This document shows, in pieces, positions 28,755 through 37,044 of a DNA stretch of 64,000 nucleotides. This stretch comes from Methylobacterium sp. NMS14P (GTDB lineage: Bacteria > Pseudomonadota > Alphaproteobacteria > Rhizobiales > Beijerinckiaceae). Position numbers and translations under genes: made by a program. The notes beneath the pieces were generated by a model. The model was given only the letters and a program-made list of their open reading frames with translations. It was not told the origin of the DNA and made no database searches. The stretch spans positions 5,005,001-5,069,000 of the forward strand of contig NZ_CP087106.1 in assembly GCF_028583545.1 (NCBI RefSeq), given 5' to 3'. Positions within the stretch are counted from its first letter, which is position 1, and the number at the start of each line of letters is the position of its first letter.

Positions 28755-28870
28755 GGTGGGATCCCGGTCCGGCGGTGAAGCGTCTCGCCCGGTAAGCCCG
28801 CGGGGGGCGCGGTGTTCCGGGACGACCCCATCGGCCGCAGCCGCGAGTCCGGCGCGCGGGCCGTCCCGGA

Positions 28871-28918
28871 GACGCCTGCGACGACGCCTGCGACGACGCC
28901 TGCGACGCTTCGCCGGGG
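28871..28918. repeat. 12-base tandem repeat, four perfect copies
   Basis: GACGCCTGCGAC repeated four times without change, between the start of the yellow-family gene and the LexA box. It is non-coding on both strands as far as can be seen. Confidence 0.9.
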
Positions 28919-28937
28919 CTGGATCCCGGCGATTTGA

Positions 28938-28952
28938 GAACATATAGTGAAC
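28938..28952 (+). promoter_or_regulatory. LexA (SOS) box upstream of DUF6894-ruvB
   Basis: GAAC-ATATAGT-GAAC is a perfect match to the alphaproteobacterial LexA operator (direct repeat GAAC spaced by seven). It lies 43 bases before the ATG at 28995, within the likely promoter. Confidence 0.8.
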
Positions 28953-28994
28953 ACAGGGTGAGCGCCGCGCGGGGCGGCCGAGGAGGAGCGAGGG

Positions 28995-29249
28995 ATGGCC
29001 AAGTACCGGTTCCACTGCACCAACGGCCTCGAATGCGTGTTCGACGCCCGCGGCACCGAGGTCCGCGCGACGGCGCGCCTCGTCGACCGGGCCCGGAAGG
29101 TCGCCTCCGACGTGCGGCAGTCGCTGGCCAACCGCACCGACTGGGCCGAGTGGCGGGTGAGCGTGCACGACCTCTCGGGCCGGCGGGTCCTGGTGCAGCC
29201 CTTCGTGCAGCCCTTCGAGAAGGCGTCGGGTCGCGCCAGGGCGGCCTGA
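28995..29249 (+). CDS. DUF6894-type small protein
   Basis: 84 residues. MAKYRFHCTNGLECVFDARG and the downstream ARLVDRARKVASDVRQSLAN helix fit DUF6894, a short family abundant in Methylobacterium-like genomes and of unknown role. The ending repeats VQPFVQPF. GAGGAG precedes the ATG. Its stop is directly followed by the ruvB ATG (29250), so both are on one message under the LexA box. Confidence 0.78.
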   Translation: MAKYRFHCTNGLECVFDARGTEVRATARLVDRARKVASDVRQSLANRTDWAEWRVSVHDLSGRRVLVQPFVQPFEKASGRARAA

Positions 29250-30281
29250 ATGGCGGCGCCGATCAAGACGGTCAGGCCGGGGCCGGTCCCGGGCGCGGGG
29301 GTGACCGCCGCGGCGGACCAGACGATCCGTCCTCTGAGTCTGTCCGAGTTCATCGGTCAGCGTGCGGCGCGGGCGAACATGCAGGTGTTCATCGAGGCGG
29401 CGAGGAAGACCGGGCAGGCGCTCGACCACGTGCTGTTCGTCGGCCCGCCGGGCCTGGGCAAGACCACGCTCGCGCAGATCGTGGCGCGCGAGCTCGGCGT
29501 GAACTTCCGCTCGACCTCCGGGCCGGTGATCGCCAAGGCCGGGGATCTGGCCGCCCAGCTCACCAACCTGGAGGAGCGCGACGTCCTGTTCATCGACGAG
29601 ATCCACCGGCTCAACCCGGCGGTCGAGGAGATCCTCTACCCGGCCATGGAGGATTACCAGCTCGACCTGATCATCGGCGAGGGCCCGGCGGCGCGCTCGG
29701 TCAAGATCGAGCTGCCGAAGTTCACGCTGGTCGGCGCCACGACGCGCGCCGGCCTGCTGACGACGCCGCTGCGCGACCGGTTCGGGATCCCGATCCGCCT
29801 GGAGTTCTACGAGATCGACGAGCTGGAGCAGATCGTGGCGCGCGGCGCGCGGGTGCTGGGCCTCGGCATGTCGGCGGAGGGCGCCAACGAGATCGCCCGG
29901 CGGGCGCGGGGCACGCCGCGGATCGCGGGGCGGCTTCTGCGGCGGGTGCGGGACTTCGCGATCGTGGCGGAGGCCGAGACGGTGACGCGGGCGATCGCCG
30001 ACCGGGCGCTGCAGCTGCTCGACGTGGACGGGGCGGGTCTCGACGTGATGGACCGCAAGTACCTGAGCCTGATCGCGCGCTCGTTCGGGGGCGGGCCTGT
30101 GGGCATCGAGACGATCGGGGCGGCGCTGTCGGAGCCGCGGGACGCGATCGAGGACATCATCGAGCCCTACCTGATCCAGCGCGGCTTCGTGCAGCGTACC
30201 CCCCGCGGCCGCGTCCTCACCCGGCACGCCTACCGGCATCTGGGCCTGCCGGAGCCCGGGGCGGCCGCGGTCGCGGCCTGA
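29250..30281 (+). CDS. ruvB: Holliday junction branch-migration ATPase RuvB
   Basis: 343 residues, the family length. RuvB features in order: [33 protein letters not shown], Walker [10 protein letters not shown] at 65-73, Walker [28 protein letters not shown], the sensor [18 protein letters not shown] and the C-terminal winged helix [18 protein letters not shown]. It drives branch migration of crossovers with RuvA. Unusually, ruvC and ruvA are not beside it; the gene follows a DUF6894 gene behind an SOS box. It could be the sole ruvB moved from ruvCA or a second copy. Confidence 0.95.
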   Translation: MAAPIKTVRPGPVPGAGVTAAADQTIRPLSLSEFIGQRAARANMQVFIEAARKTGQALDHVLFVGPPGLGKTTLAQIVARELGVNFRSTSGPVIAKAGDLAAQLTNLEERDVLFIDEIHRLNPAVEEILYPAMEDYQLDLIIGEGPAARSVKIELPKFTLVGATTRAGLLTTPLRDRFGIPIRLEFYEIDELEQIVARGARVLGLGMSAEGANEIARRARGTPRIAGRLLRRVRDFAIVAEAETVTRAIADRALQLLDVDGAGLDVMDRKYLSLIARSFGGGPVGIETIGAALSEPRDAIEDIIEPYLIQRGFVQRTPRGRVLTRHAYRHLGLPEPGAAAVAA

Positions 30282-30348
30282 GCGCCGGCCGAATTGCCGG
30301 ATCCCCCGGCCGGCCCTAGCTTCCCTCCGCACAGCGGAGGCGCCCGCG

Positions 30349-30969
30349 ATGATCGATCTCTACGCCTGGAACACCCCCAACGGCCGGAAGATCAGCGTGG
30401 CGCTGGAGGAGATGGCGCTGCCCTACCGGGTCATCCCGGTCGACATCACCCAGGGCGCGCAGCACGCGCCGGACTTCCTGGCGATCAGCCCGAACAACCG
30501 CATTCCCGCCATCGTCGACCCGGACGGGCCGGACGGGTCCCCGATCCCGGTGTTCGAGTCCGGGGCGATCCTGCTCTACCTCGCCGAGAAGACCGGCCGC
30601 TTCCTGCCCGAGGACCGGCGGCAGCGCGTCGCCGCCCTGGAATGGCTGATGTGGCAGATGGGCGGCTTCGGGCCGATGCCCGGCCAGGTCCACCACTTCC
30701 TGACCGTCGCGGAGGCCGACCGCGCCTACGGGCTCGCCCGCTACAGCAAGGAGACGCACCGGCTCTACGGCGTGCTGGACCGGCGCCTCGCGCAGGTCGC
30801 GTACGTCGCGGGACCGCTCTCGGTGGCGGATTTCGCGATCCTCGGCTGGGCGTGGCGCCACGAGCGCCATCAGGTCGACCTCGCCGACTACCCGCAGGTC
30901 CGGCGCTGGTACGACCGGATGATGGCGCGCCCCGCCGTGCAGCGGGGCTTCGCCGTCCCGCTGAGCTGA
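30349..30969 (+). CDS. Nu-class glutathione S-transferase / GSH-dependent disulfide reductase (YfcG-like)
   Basis: 206 residues. The N-terminal thioredoxin fold starts MIDLYAWNTPNGRKISVALE, with Thr9 and Asn11 at the positions used by E. coli YfcG. The GSH-contact ESGAILLYLAEKTG (about 66-80) and the helical C-terminal domain (AGPLSVADFAILGWAW) are intact. It is expected to reduce mixed disulfides or peroxides in the cytoplasm. It stands between ruvB and a solute-binding protein with short gaps; no functional link is evident. Confidence 0.92.
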   Translation: MIDLYAWNTPNGRKISVALEEMALPYRVIPVDITQGAQHAPDFLAISPNNRIPAIVDPDGPDGSPIPVFESGAILLYLAEKTGRFLPEDRRQRVAALEWLMWQMGGFGPMPGQVHHFLTVAEADRAYGLARYSKETHRLYGVLDRRLAQVAYVAGPLSVADFAILGWAWRHERHQVDLADYPQVRRWYDRMMARPAVQRGFAVPLS

Positions 30970-31028
30970 GGCGGGACGCCCCTGGTCCGGCGCTTGCGAC
31001 GCCGGAATCCACCGTTCGGGGAGTGACG

Positions 31029-32600
31029 ATGAGGCGACGCACCTTCCTGGCCGCGGGGGCCGCGGCCCTGGCGGCCCCCTCCGTCGGGCGGGCGCAGGAC
31101 GCCCGGGTCCTGCGCATGGTCCCCCAGGCGAACGTCACCTCCATCGACCCGATCTGGACGACGGCGATCGTCACCCGCAACCACGCCTACGTGATCTACG
31201 ACACGCTGTTCGGCCTCGACGCCGACCTGCGGCCGCAGCCGCAGATGGCGGCCGGCCTCAAGGTCGAGCAGGACGGGCGCCGGGTGACGATCCCCCTGCG
31301 GGCGGGCCTGCGCTTCCACGACGGGACGCCGGTCCTGGCGCGGGACTGCGTGGCCAGCATCCGGCGCTGGGCGGCGCGCAACGGCTTCGGCCAGACCCTG
31401 ATGGCCGCCACCGACGAGCTCGCCCACGACGGCGACACCGACATCGTGTTCCGCCTGAAGGCGCCGTTCCCGCTCCTGCCGCAGGCGCTGGCGAGCGTCA
31501 GCCAGCCGGCCTTCGTCATGCCCGAGCGGGTCGCCCAGACCGACCCGTACAAGCAGATCACCGACGCCACCGGCTCCGGGCCGTTCCGCTGGAAGGCCGA
31601 CGAGTTCAACTCGGGCAGCCTGATGGTCTACGAGCGCCACCCCGGCTACGTGCCGGCGCCCGGCACGCCGAGCCTGACGGCCGGCGGCAAGGTCGCCCAT
31701 TTCGACCGGATCGAGTGGCGGATCATCGCCGACGGCGCCACCGCGGCGGCGGCCCTGCAGAACGGCGAGATCGACTGGTACGAGCAGCCGCCGCCCGAGC
31801 TCCAGCAGCTGCTCGCCCGCAACCGCGACATCGTGGTGGAGGGCCTGGACCGGCTCACCAACCCGGCGATCCTGCGGATGAACCACCTGCAGCCGCCCTT
31901 CGACGACGTCGCGGTGCGCCGGGCGGTGCTGCCGGCGATCGTCCAGAGCGACTTCATGGCGGCGATCGTCGGCGACGACCCGGCCACCTACGACGACCGC
32001 TGCGGGATCTTCACGCCGGGCACGCCGATGGCGAGCCAGGTCGGCCTGGAGGCCCTCACCGGGCCGCGCAGCCTGGAGGCGGCCCGGGCGGCGCTCAGGG
32101 CCTCGGGTCACGACGGGGCCAAGATCCGGCTGATCGGACCCACCGACCTCCTGGCGCCCGCGGCGCTGACCCAGGTCGCGGCCGACCTGCTCCCCCGGAT
32201 CGGCTTCAACGTCGACCTGGCCCTGAGCGACTGGGGCACGGTGATCCAGCGGCGCGTCTCCCGCGAGCCCGTCGAGAAGGGCGGATGGTCGGTGCTGCTC
32301 ACGACCTTCTCGTCCTTCGACAACGCCGACCCCGCCGCCCTCCAGCCGCTCCGGGCCAATGGGCCGAACGCGTGGTTCGGCTGGCCGTCGGTGCCGCGGC
32401 TGGAGGCGCTGCGGACCGCGTGGTTCGCGGCCTCCGACGCGGAGGCGCGCCGGGCGATCTGCGCCGACATGCAGCGGATCGCCCTCGAGGAGGTGGTGTT
32501 CGTGCCGGTCGGCTCCTACCGCTCGATGACCTCCTACCGGCGCAACCTCACCGGCCGCCTCCCGGGCTTCCCGATCCTCTGGAACCTCCGGCGCGCCTGA
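31029..32600 (+). CDS. ABC peptide/nickel-type solute-binding protein (SBP family 5), orphan
   Basis: 523 residues. A twin-arginine signal (MRRRTFLAAGAAALAAPSVG) ends near residue 22. SBP-5 features: VTSIDPIWTTAIVTRNHAYV, AAGLKVEQDGRRVTIPLRAG, and GSGPFRWKADEFN. Such proteins bind peptides, opines or small organics in the periplasm. No permease or ATPase gene lies nearby; the next gene is on the opposite strand, so it must work with a transporter encoded elsewhere. Confidence 0.9.
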   Translation: MRRRTFLAAGAAALAAPSVGRAQDARVLRMVPQANVTSIDPIWTTAIVTRNHAYVIYDTLFGLDADLRPQPQMAAGLKVEQDGRRVTIPLRAGLRFHDGTPVLARDCVASIRRWAARNGFGQTLMAATDELAHDGDTDIVFRLKAPFPLLPQALASVSQPAFVMPERVAQTDPYKQITDATGSGPFRWKADEFNSGSLMVYERHPGYVPAPGTPSLTAGGKVAHFDRIEWRIIADGATAAAALQNGEIDWYEQPPPELQQLLARNRDIVVEGLDRLTNPAILRMNHLQPPFDDVAVRRAVLPAIVQSDFMAAIVGDDPATYDDRCGIFTPGTPMASQVGLEALTGPRSLEAARAALRASGHDGAKIRLIGPTDLLAPAALTQVAADLLPRIGFNVDLALSDWGTVIQRRVSREPVEKGGWSVLLTTFSSFDNADPAALQPLRANGPNAWFGWPSVPRLEALRTAWFAASDAEARRAICADMQRIALEEVVFVPVGSYRSMTSYRRNLTGRLPGFPILWNLRRA

Positions 32601-32633
32601 GGCCGCGGCGGCCCGCGCCCGCGCCGGGCCGCC

Positions 32634-34595
32634 TCAGGCCCTGCGGCGCTCCGCGCCGGCCTCTGCTTCGGCCTCGCCCGCCAGCCGCGCCAGCAGGTCG
32701 GCGAGGGGCATCGGACGGCCGATGTGGTAGCCCTGGGCGTAGCGGCTGCCGTGCCGCCGCGCCACGTCCAGCTGGGCCTGCGTCTCGATCCCCTCGACGA
32801 TCCCGTCGAGGCCGAGGTTGCGGCACAGGTCGAGGATCGTGGAGACGAGGCTGCAGCCCCGGTCCGTGTCGATGTCGGCCATGAAGCTGCGGTCGATCTT
32901 GATCTTGTCCAGCGGCAGGCGGTGGACGTAGCCCAGGCTGGAATAGCCGGTCCCGAAATCGTCGAGGGCGATCTCGATGCCGAGGCTGCGCAGGGTGGTG
33001 ATGGCCGCCTTTGCGTGATCGAAGTCGCGCATCAGGGCGGTCTCGGTCAGCTCGAGCGTCAGGCGGCGCGGGTCGAGGCCGCTGCCCCGCACCGCCGCCA
33101 GGATCGCCAGGACGGTCTCCGGCGAGGCGAGGTCGTGGGCGGAGAGGTTGAAGGACAGGCCGGTCCCGGGCGGCAGCCGCGCGCCGTCGGCGAGCGCCTT
33201 GCGCAGGAGCAGGAGCGTCACCGTGTGGATCATGCCGCAGCGCTCGGCCGCCGCGATGAACCGGTCCGGCGCGACGCGGCCCAGCGTCGGGCTCGTCCAG
33301 CGCGCCAGACCCTCCACGAAGGCGGTCCGGCCCGTGGCGAGGTCGAGGACCGGCTGGTAGTGCAGCACCATCTCGGTGGCGAGGTCCGCCGTCCGCAGGG
33401 CCGTCTCCACCGCCTGCTCGGCGCGGATCGCGTCCTTGTGCTCCTGCGAGAACAGGGTGGTCGCGCCGCGCCGCTGCTCCTTGGAGTGGTACAGCGCGTA
33501 GTCGGCGCGGTCGAACAGGGCGTCGGCGTCGCGCGGGATCCGGCAGGGCAGTGCGAGCCCGCCCGAGCAGCCGGTGACGACCCGGATGTCGCCGATCCGG
33601 ATCGGCCGCTGCAGCGCCGTGCAGACGCCGTCGCAGAAGGCGAGCGCCGCCGCGGCCGAATCCGGCGCGCGCAGGAGCACGCCGAACTCGTCGCCCCCCA
33701 GCCGCGTCACCACCACGTCGGCGCCCGCGAAGCCCGCGAGGCGCCGGCCGGCCTCCGCCAGGACCCGGTCGCCGACGTTGTGCCCGTAGGTGTCGTTGAT
33801 CGGCTTGAAGCGGTCGAGGTCGAAGATCGCCAGGGCGAAGGGCGTCTCGGTGCCCGCGGACGACCGGTTCGCCTCGTCGAGCTTCTGGAAGAAGTAGCGC
33901 CGGTTGGGCAGTCCGGTGAGGCTGTCGGTCTGGGCGAGGCGCGCGTTCTCCTCCGACAGCCGGCTCGCCACGGCCTGGGACGCGACGAGGTCGACGAAGG
34001 CCCGGTAGTTGGTGTTGAGGATGCGGACCATCACCGCCGTCACGAAGGCCGTGTTGGCGGCGATGGCCAGGAAGACGTTGTTCCCGCTGGTCACGCAGCA
34101 GAACAGGAACACGCTCATGACGATGCCGGTCACCAGGAAGGCCGCGACCGGCAAGTGCGTCAGGCAGAAGATGCAGGCGATCACCGTAACGGCCACGAAG
34201 ATCGCCACGTGGCCCTGCTCGTAGGGGCCGCCGTACCGGTTCAGGACCATCGCCCAGATCACGAAGGCGACCGAGAAGAAGACCGTGAGCGCCGTGGTCA
34301 ACCGCAGGTGGCGGGCCGCCCGCGCCTCGCTGAACGTCTCGGGCCGCAGGCGCAGCCAGTGCGCCGCCCGCACCACGCACAGCGCGATCACGGCGGCCGG
34401 GATGCCGAGCGTCAGGGATGCGGGCGCCAGGCCGTAATGCGTCACGGCGAGCGCGCCGGCATTGACCGAGAGAAGCCCGTAGAGCGTCGGGACCTGCTTC
34501 TGCAGCTCCGCGAGCTGACGCGTGGCGGTCAGGCCGCGGGCGGATGGGGTCAACGACGCGATCAGTAACGAGAGCGGATGTTGGGAGCGGTTCAT
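32634..34595 (-). CDS. membrane GGDEF-EAL cyclic-di-GMP protein
   Basis: 653 residues. Residues 40-190 hold about six membrane helices. The GGDEF domain has an intact site, RLGGDEFGVLL at 298-308, so it may make c-di-GMP; the RxxD inhibitory site is absent. The EAL domain begins at about 395 with EGL (427-429) in place of EAL. DDFGTGYSSLGYVHRLPLDK and the LTLELTETALM Glu are kept, so phosphodiesterase activity is possible. The two domains are in the usual order. It is transcribed alone, convergent with the solute-binding gene. Confidence 0.92.
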   Translation of the reverse strand: MNRSQHPLSLLIASLTPSARGLTATRQLAELQKQVPTLYGLLSVNAGALAVTHYGLAPASLTLGIPAAVIALCVVRAAHWLRLRPETFSEARAARHLRLTTALTVFFSVAFVIWAMVLNRYGGPYEQGHVAIFVAVTVIACIFCLTHLPVAAFLVTGIVMSVFLFCCVTSGNNVFLAIAANTAFVTAVMVRILNTNYRAFVDLVASQAVASRLSEENARLAQTDSLTGLPNRRYFFQKLDEANRSSAGTETPFALAIFDLDRFKPINDTYGHNVGDRVLAEAGRRLAGFAGADVVVTRLGGDEFGVLLRAPDSAAAALAFCDGVCTALQRPIRIGDIRVVTGCSGGLALPCRIPRDADALFDRADYALYHSKEQRRGATTLFSQEHKDAIRAEQAVETALRTADLATEMVLHYQPVLDLATGRTAFVEGLARWTSPTLGRVAPDRFIAAAERCGMIHTVTLLLLRKALADGARLPPGTGLSFNLSAHDLASPETVLAILAAVRGSGLDPRRLTLELTETALMRDFDHAKAAITTLRSLGIEIALDDFGTGYSSLGYVHRLPLDKIKIDRSFMADIDTDRGCSLVSTILDLCRNLGLDGIVEGIETQAQLDVARRHGSRYAQGYHIGRPMPLADLLARLAGEAEAEAGAERRRA

Positions 34596-35002
34596 CGGAG
34601 CTGCGGCTGCGCAATTTCGGTATTACTATTTTTCTTTCATTAAGGAGATATTTAAGCGGCGGCAGAGGACGATAATCGTTCGGTGCGCGGCTGCGCGCTC
34701 ACGGGAACCCTTTCGCGGTGATCTGCTGAAGATGCGCGCACGATGGATGGGATTCTCGGCGGCATTCGCCCTATATTGACTGGATCACGATCCGAATTGT
34801 CTTGCCTCGGTTGCTGTGGTTTCATTTTAAGTCTTCATCGCCTCTTCCCGCACGGGCCCCGCCCGATGCCACTCCGGCCCGCGCCCGTCGTCCCGGCGGG
34901 CTGCCGAGAACCCGCCGGCTGTCCGCCGATTGCCCGCCCGACCCATCCCGGCGATGATCGCCGCCGCGACGCGGCTGCGGCCGAGAGGCTGGAGGGAGAC
35001 CG
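34596..35002. other. 407-base AT-richer spacer between divergent genes
   Basis: The gap between the divergent GGDEF-EAL and MliC-like genes is clearly lower in G+C than its surroundings in its first 250 bases, for example TATTTTTCTTTCATTAAGG near 34626-34645. It should hold both promoters. No coding sequence with a credible protein was found. Confidence 0.5.
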
Positions 35003-35347
35003 ATGAGAACCCGTGACCAGGCAGTGGGGCTGGCGATCCTCGTCGGCGGGCTGTCCATGGCCGCCTGGCCCGGGCAGGCCGGGACGATCGACGTGACCTT
35101 CGCCTGTTCGAACGGACAGGCGCTGGCCGTCACGTTCGTGAACGCGGCGGGGCCCGACAAGGCGGTGGTCCGGCCGGCGAACGGCGCCGCCGTCACCCTG
35201 CCCGTGCAGATGAGCGGGTCGGGATACCGCTACGCCGACGCCACGCACGAGCTCCGGGGCAAGGGGCAGTCGGTCACGTGGACCGACGGGTCCGGCAAGC
35301 CCGTCACCTGCACCGACCACACCCCGGCCGACGCCAAGCCGCGCTAG
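35003..35347 (+). CDS. MliC-like periplasmic lysozyme inhibitor
   Basis: 114 residues with a signal peptide (to about residue 26, AAWPGQA). The mature domain follows the MliC/PliC pattern: one Cys early (VTFACSNGQALAVTF), SGSGYRYADATHELRGKG, and a late Cys (KPVTCTDH). That family binds c-type lysozyme through the SGSGxxY loop, which is present here. The domain length of about 85 residues agrees. GGAGGGAGACC precedes the ATG. Confidence 0.82.
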   Translation: MRTRDQAVGLAILVGGLSMAAWPGQAGTIDVTFACSNGQALAVTFVNAAGPDKAVVRPANGAAVTLPVQMSGSGYRYADATHELRGKGQSVTWTDGSGKPVTCTDHTPADAKPR

Positions 35348-35503
35348 GACGCCCGGGGCCGGGCAAGGGGTCGGCTCTGGGATCAGTTCCGGGATCGGCT
35401 CCGGGGTCGGTTCCGGACGCGGATGCCTCCTTTCCGGCCACGACTCTTGTGCCGGTCCGGCTGTGGCCTGATGTTGGCCGCCGGCGAAGCAGAGCGGTGG
35501 TCC

Positions 35504-36460
35504 ATGGCTGTCGTGCGGCGGATCGGCCTCGTGGTCTGTCCCGATTTCGATTTCATGGCGCTGGCGGTGACCTCGCCGTTCGTGCTGGCCAACAAGTACG
35601 CGGGCGCGCCGGTCTACGACGTCCGCCTGCTCGCCGAGCAGGGCGGCCGGGTGCGCGCGGGGCTGGGGCCGGACATCGCCACCGAGCCCCTCGGCGCGCC
35701 CGACGCCTTCGACACGATCCTGGTCGCGGCCGGGATCGGGCTCCCGGAGACGACGCCGGGCCTCGCCCGCTACCTCCGGGCGGCGGCCCGGGCGACGCGC
35801 CGGGTCGCGGGGCTGTGCATGGGGGCGTTCGTCCTGGCCGATGCCGGCCTGCTCGACGGGCGCCGCGCCACGACCCACTGGAACCACGCGTCCCAGTTCC
35901 GCGCGCGCTATCCCGAGACCCGGCTCGACATCGACAAGATCTACATCGCCGACGACAACATCTGGACCTCGGCGGGCATGTCGGCGGCGATCGACCTCGC
36001 GGTCGCCATGGTGGAGCGCGATCTCGGCCGCGACATCGCCACCCGCGTCGCCCGCGGGCTGGTGATGGAGCGCCGCCGGGCCGGCGGTCAGGCGCAGCAC
36101 TCGGCGCTGCTCGAGGTGGATGCGCCCACCGACCGGATCCAGAGCGTCCTCGCCCACGCGCGCCGGAACCTGCGGCTGCCGCTCACCACCGAGGACCTCG
36201 CCGCCGTGGCCTGCCTCAGCCCGCGCCAGTTCACCCGGCTGTTCCGGTCCGAGACCGGGATCTCGCCCGCCAAGGCCATCGAGACGATCCGCGTCGAGGC
36301 CGCCAAGCTGATGCTGGAGGAGAGCCGGCTGCCCATCGAGGCGATCGCCCGGGAGGCCGGCTTCGCCAACCGCGAGCGGATGCGCCGCGCGTTCCTCCGG
36401 GTCCACGGCGCGGTGCCGCGGGTGATCCGCCGCGCGGCCGGGCCCCTGGCGGTCGCCTGA
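35504..36460 (+). CDS. GlxA-type AraC-family regulator (DJ-1/PfpI + HTH)
   Basis: 318 residues from the ATG at 35504; an in-frame ATG at 35423 adds an unlikely basic leader. The N-terminal 190 residues are a DJ-1/PfpI domain with the nucleophile-elbow-like RVAGLCMGAFVLADAG. The last 100 residues are an AraC double helix-turn-helix (LTTEDLAAVACLSPRQFTRL, then AIAREAGFANRERMRRAF). It probably activates neighbouring catabolic genes; the molybdenum hydroxylase pair 130 bases downstream on the same strand is the obvious candidate. Confidence 0.9.
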   Translation: MAVVRRIGLVVCPDFDFMALAVTSPFVLANKYAGAPVYDVRLLAEQGGRVRAGLGPDIATEPLGAPDAFDTILVAAGIGLPETTPGLARYLRAAARATRRVAGLCMGAFVLADAGLLDGRRATTHWNHASQFRARYPETRLDIDKIYIADDNIWTSAGMSAAIDLAVAMVERDLGRDIATRVARGLVMERRRAGGQAQHSALLEVDAPTDRIQSVLAHARRNLRLPLTTEDLAAVACLSPRQFTRLFRSETGISPAKAIETIRVEAAKLMLEESRLPIEAIAREAGFANRERMRRAFLRVHGAVPRVIRRAAGPLAVA

Positions 36461-36472
36461 GCCGCGCCGAGA

Positions 36473-36502
36473 CATGGCCGGGCATGGCCGGGCATGGCCC
36501 GA
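36473..36502. repeat. 10-base tandem repeat, three copies
   Basis: CATGGCCGGG, CATGGCCGGG, CATGGCCCGA directly after the GlxA-type stop. Probably simple slippage. Confidence 0.7.
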
Positions 36503-36587
36503 AACGTGGCTTTTATGGCGTAGGCCGACCTCCGCGGCGACCGTAAGCATGGCCGGGGGCTCAGCCGATCCTCGGAGGTACGCGGCC

Positions 36588-37034
36588 ATGGTGAACCTGA
36601 CGATCAACGGCCGGCCGCACGCGGTCGAGGCCGAGCCCGACACGCCGCTCCTCTTCGTCCTGCGCGACACGCTCGGGATGACCGGCACCAAGTACGGCTG
36701 CGGGATTGCCCAGTGCGGGGCCTGCACGGTGCTCCTCGACGGGCAGGCGACGCGCTCCTGCCAGGTGCCGCTGGAGAGCGTCGGCGGCCAGGCCGTCACC
36801 ACCATCGAGGCGATCGAGCAGGACGCCGTCGGCCGGAAGGTCGTCGAGGCCTGGGTCTCGGTGCAGGTGCCCCAGTGCGGCTACTGCCAGTCCGGCCAGG
36901 TCATGGCCGCCACGGCCCTCCTCAAGCAGACGCCCAGGCCCACCGATGCCGAGATCGCCGAGGCGATGACCAACCTGTGCCGGTGCGGGACCTACAACGC
37001 CATCGCCGCCGCCGTGCGGCAGGCCGCCGCCTGA
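36588..37034 (+). CDS. molybdenum hydroxylase small [2Fe-2S] subunit (IorA-like)
   Basis: 148 residues from the ATG at 36588 with CGGAGGTA upstream. Two iron-sulfur clusters are predictable: the plant-type set C in KYGCGIAQCGACTVLLDG plus RSCQV, and the C-terminal set in QCGYCQSGQVMAA and NLCRCGTYNAI. It passes electrons from the molybdopterin subunit encoded 10 bases downstream. The pair is of the isoquinoline 1-oxidoreductase type, which lacks an FAD subunit. Confidence 0.93.
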   Translation: MVNLTINGRPHAVEAEPDTPLLFVLRDTLGMTGTKYGCGIAQCGACTVLLDGQATRSCQVPLESVGGQAVTTIEAIEQDAVGRKVVEAWVSVQVPQCGYCQSGQVMAATALLKQTPRPTDAEIAEAMTNLCRCGTYNAIAAAVRQAAA

Positions 37035-37044
37035 GGAGGCCGCC

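Noticed and set aside
28871..28918. 12-base tandem repeat considered as a CRISPR
   Set aside because: Units are contiguous without spacers and too short.
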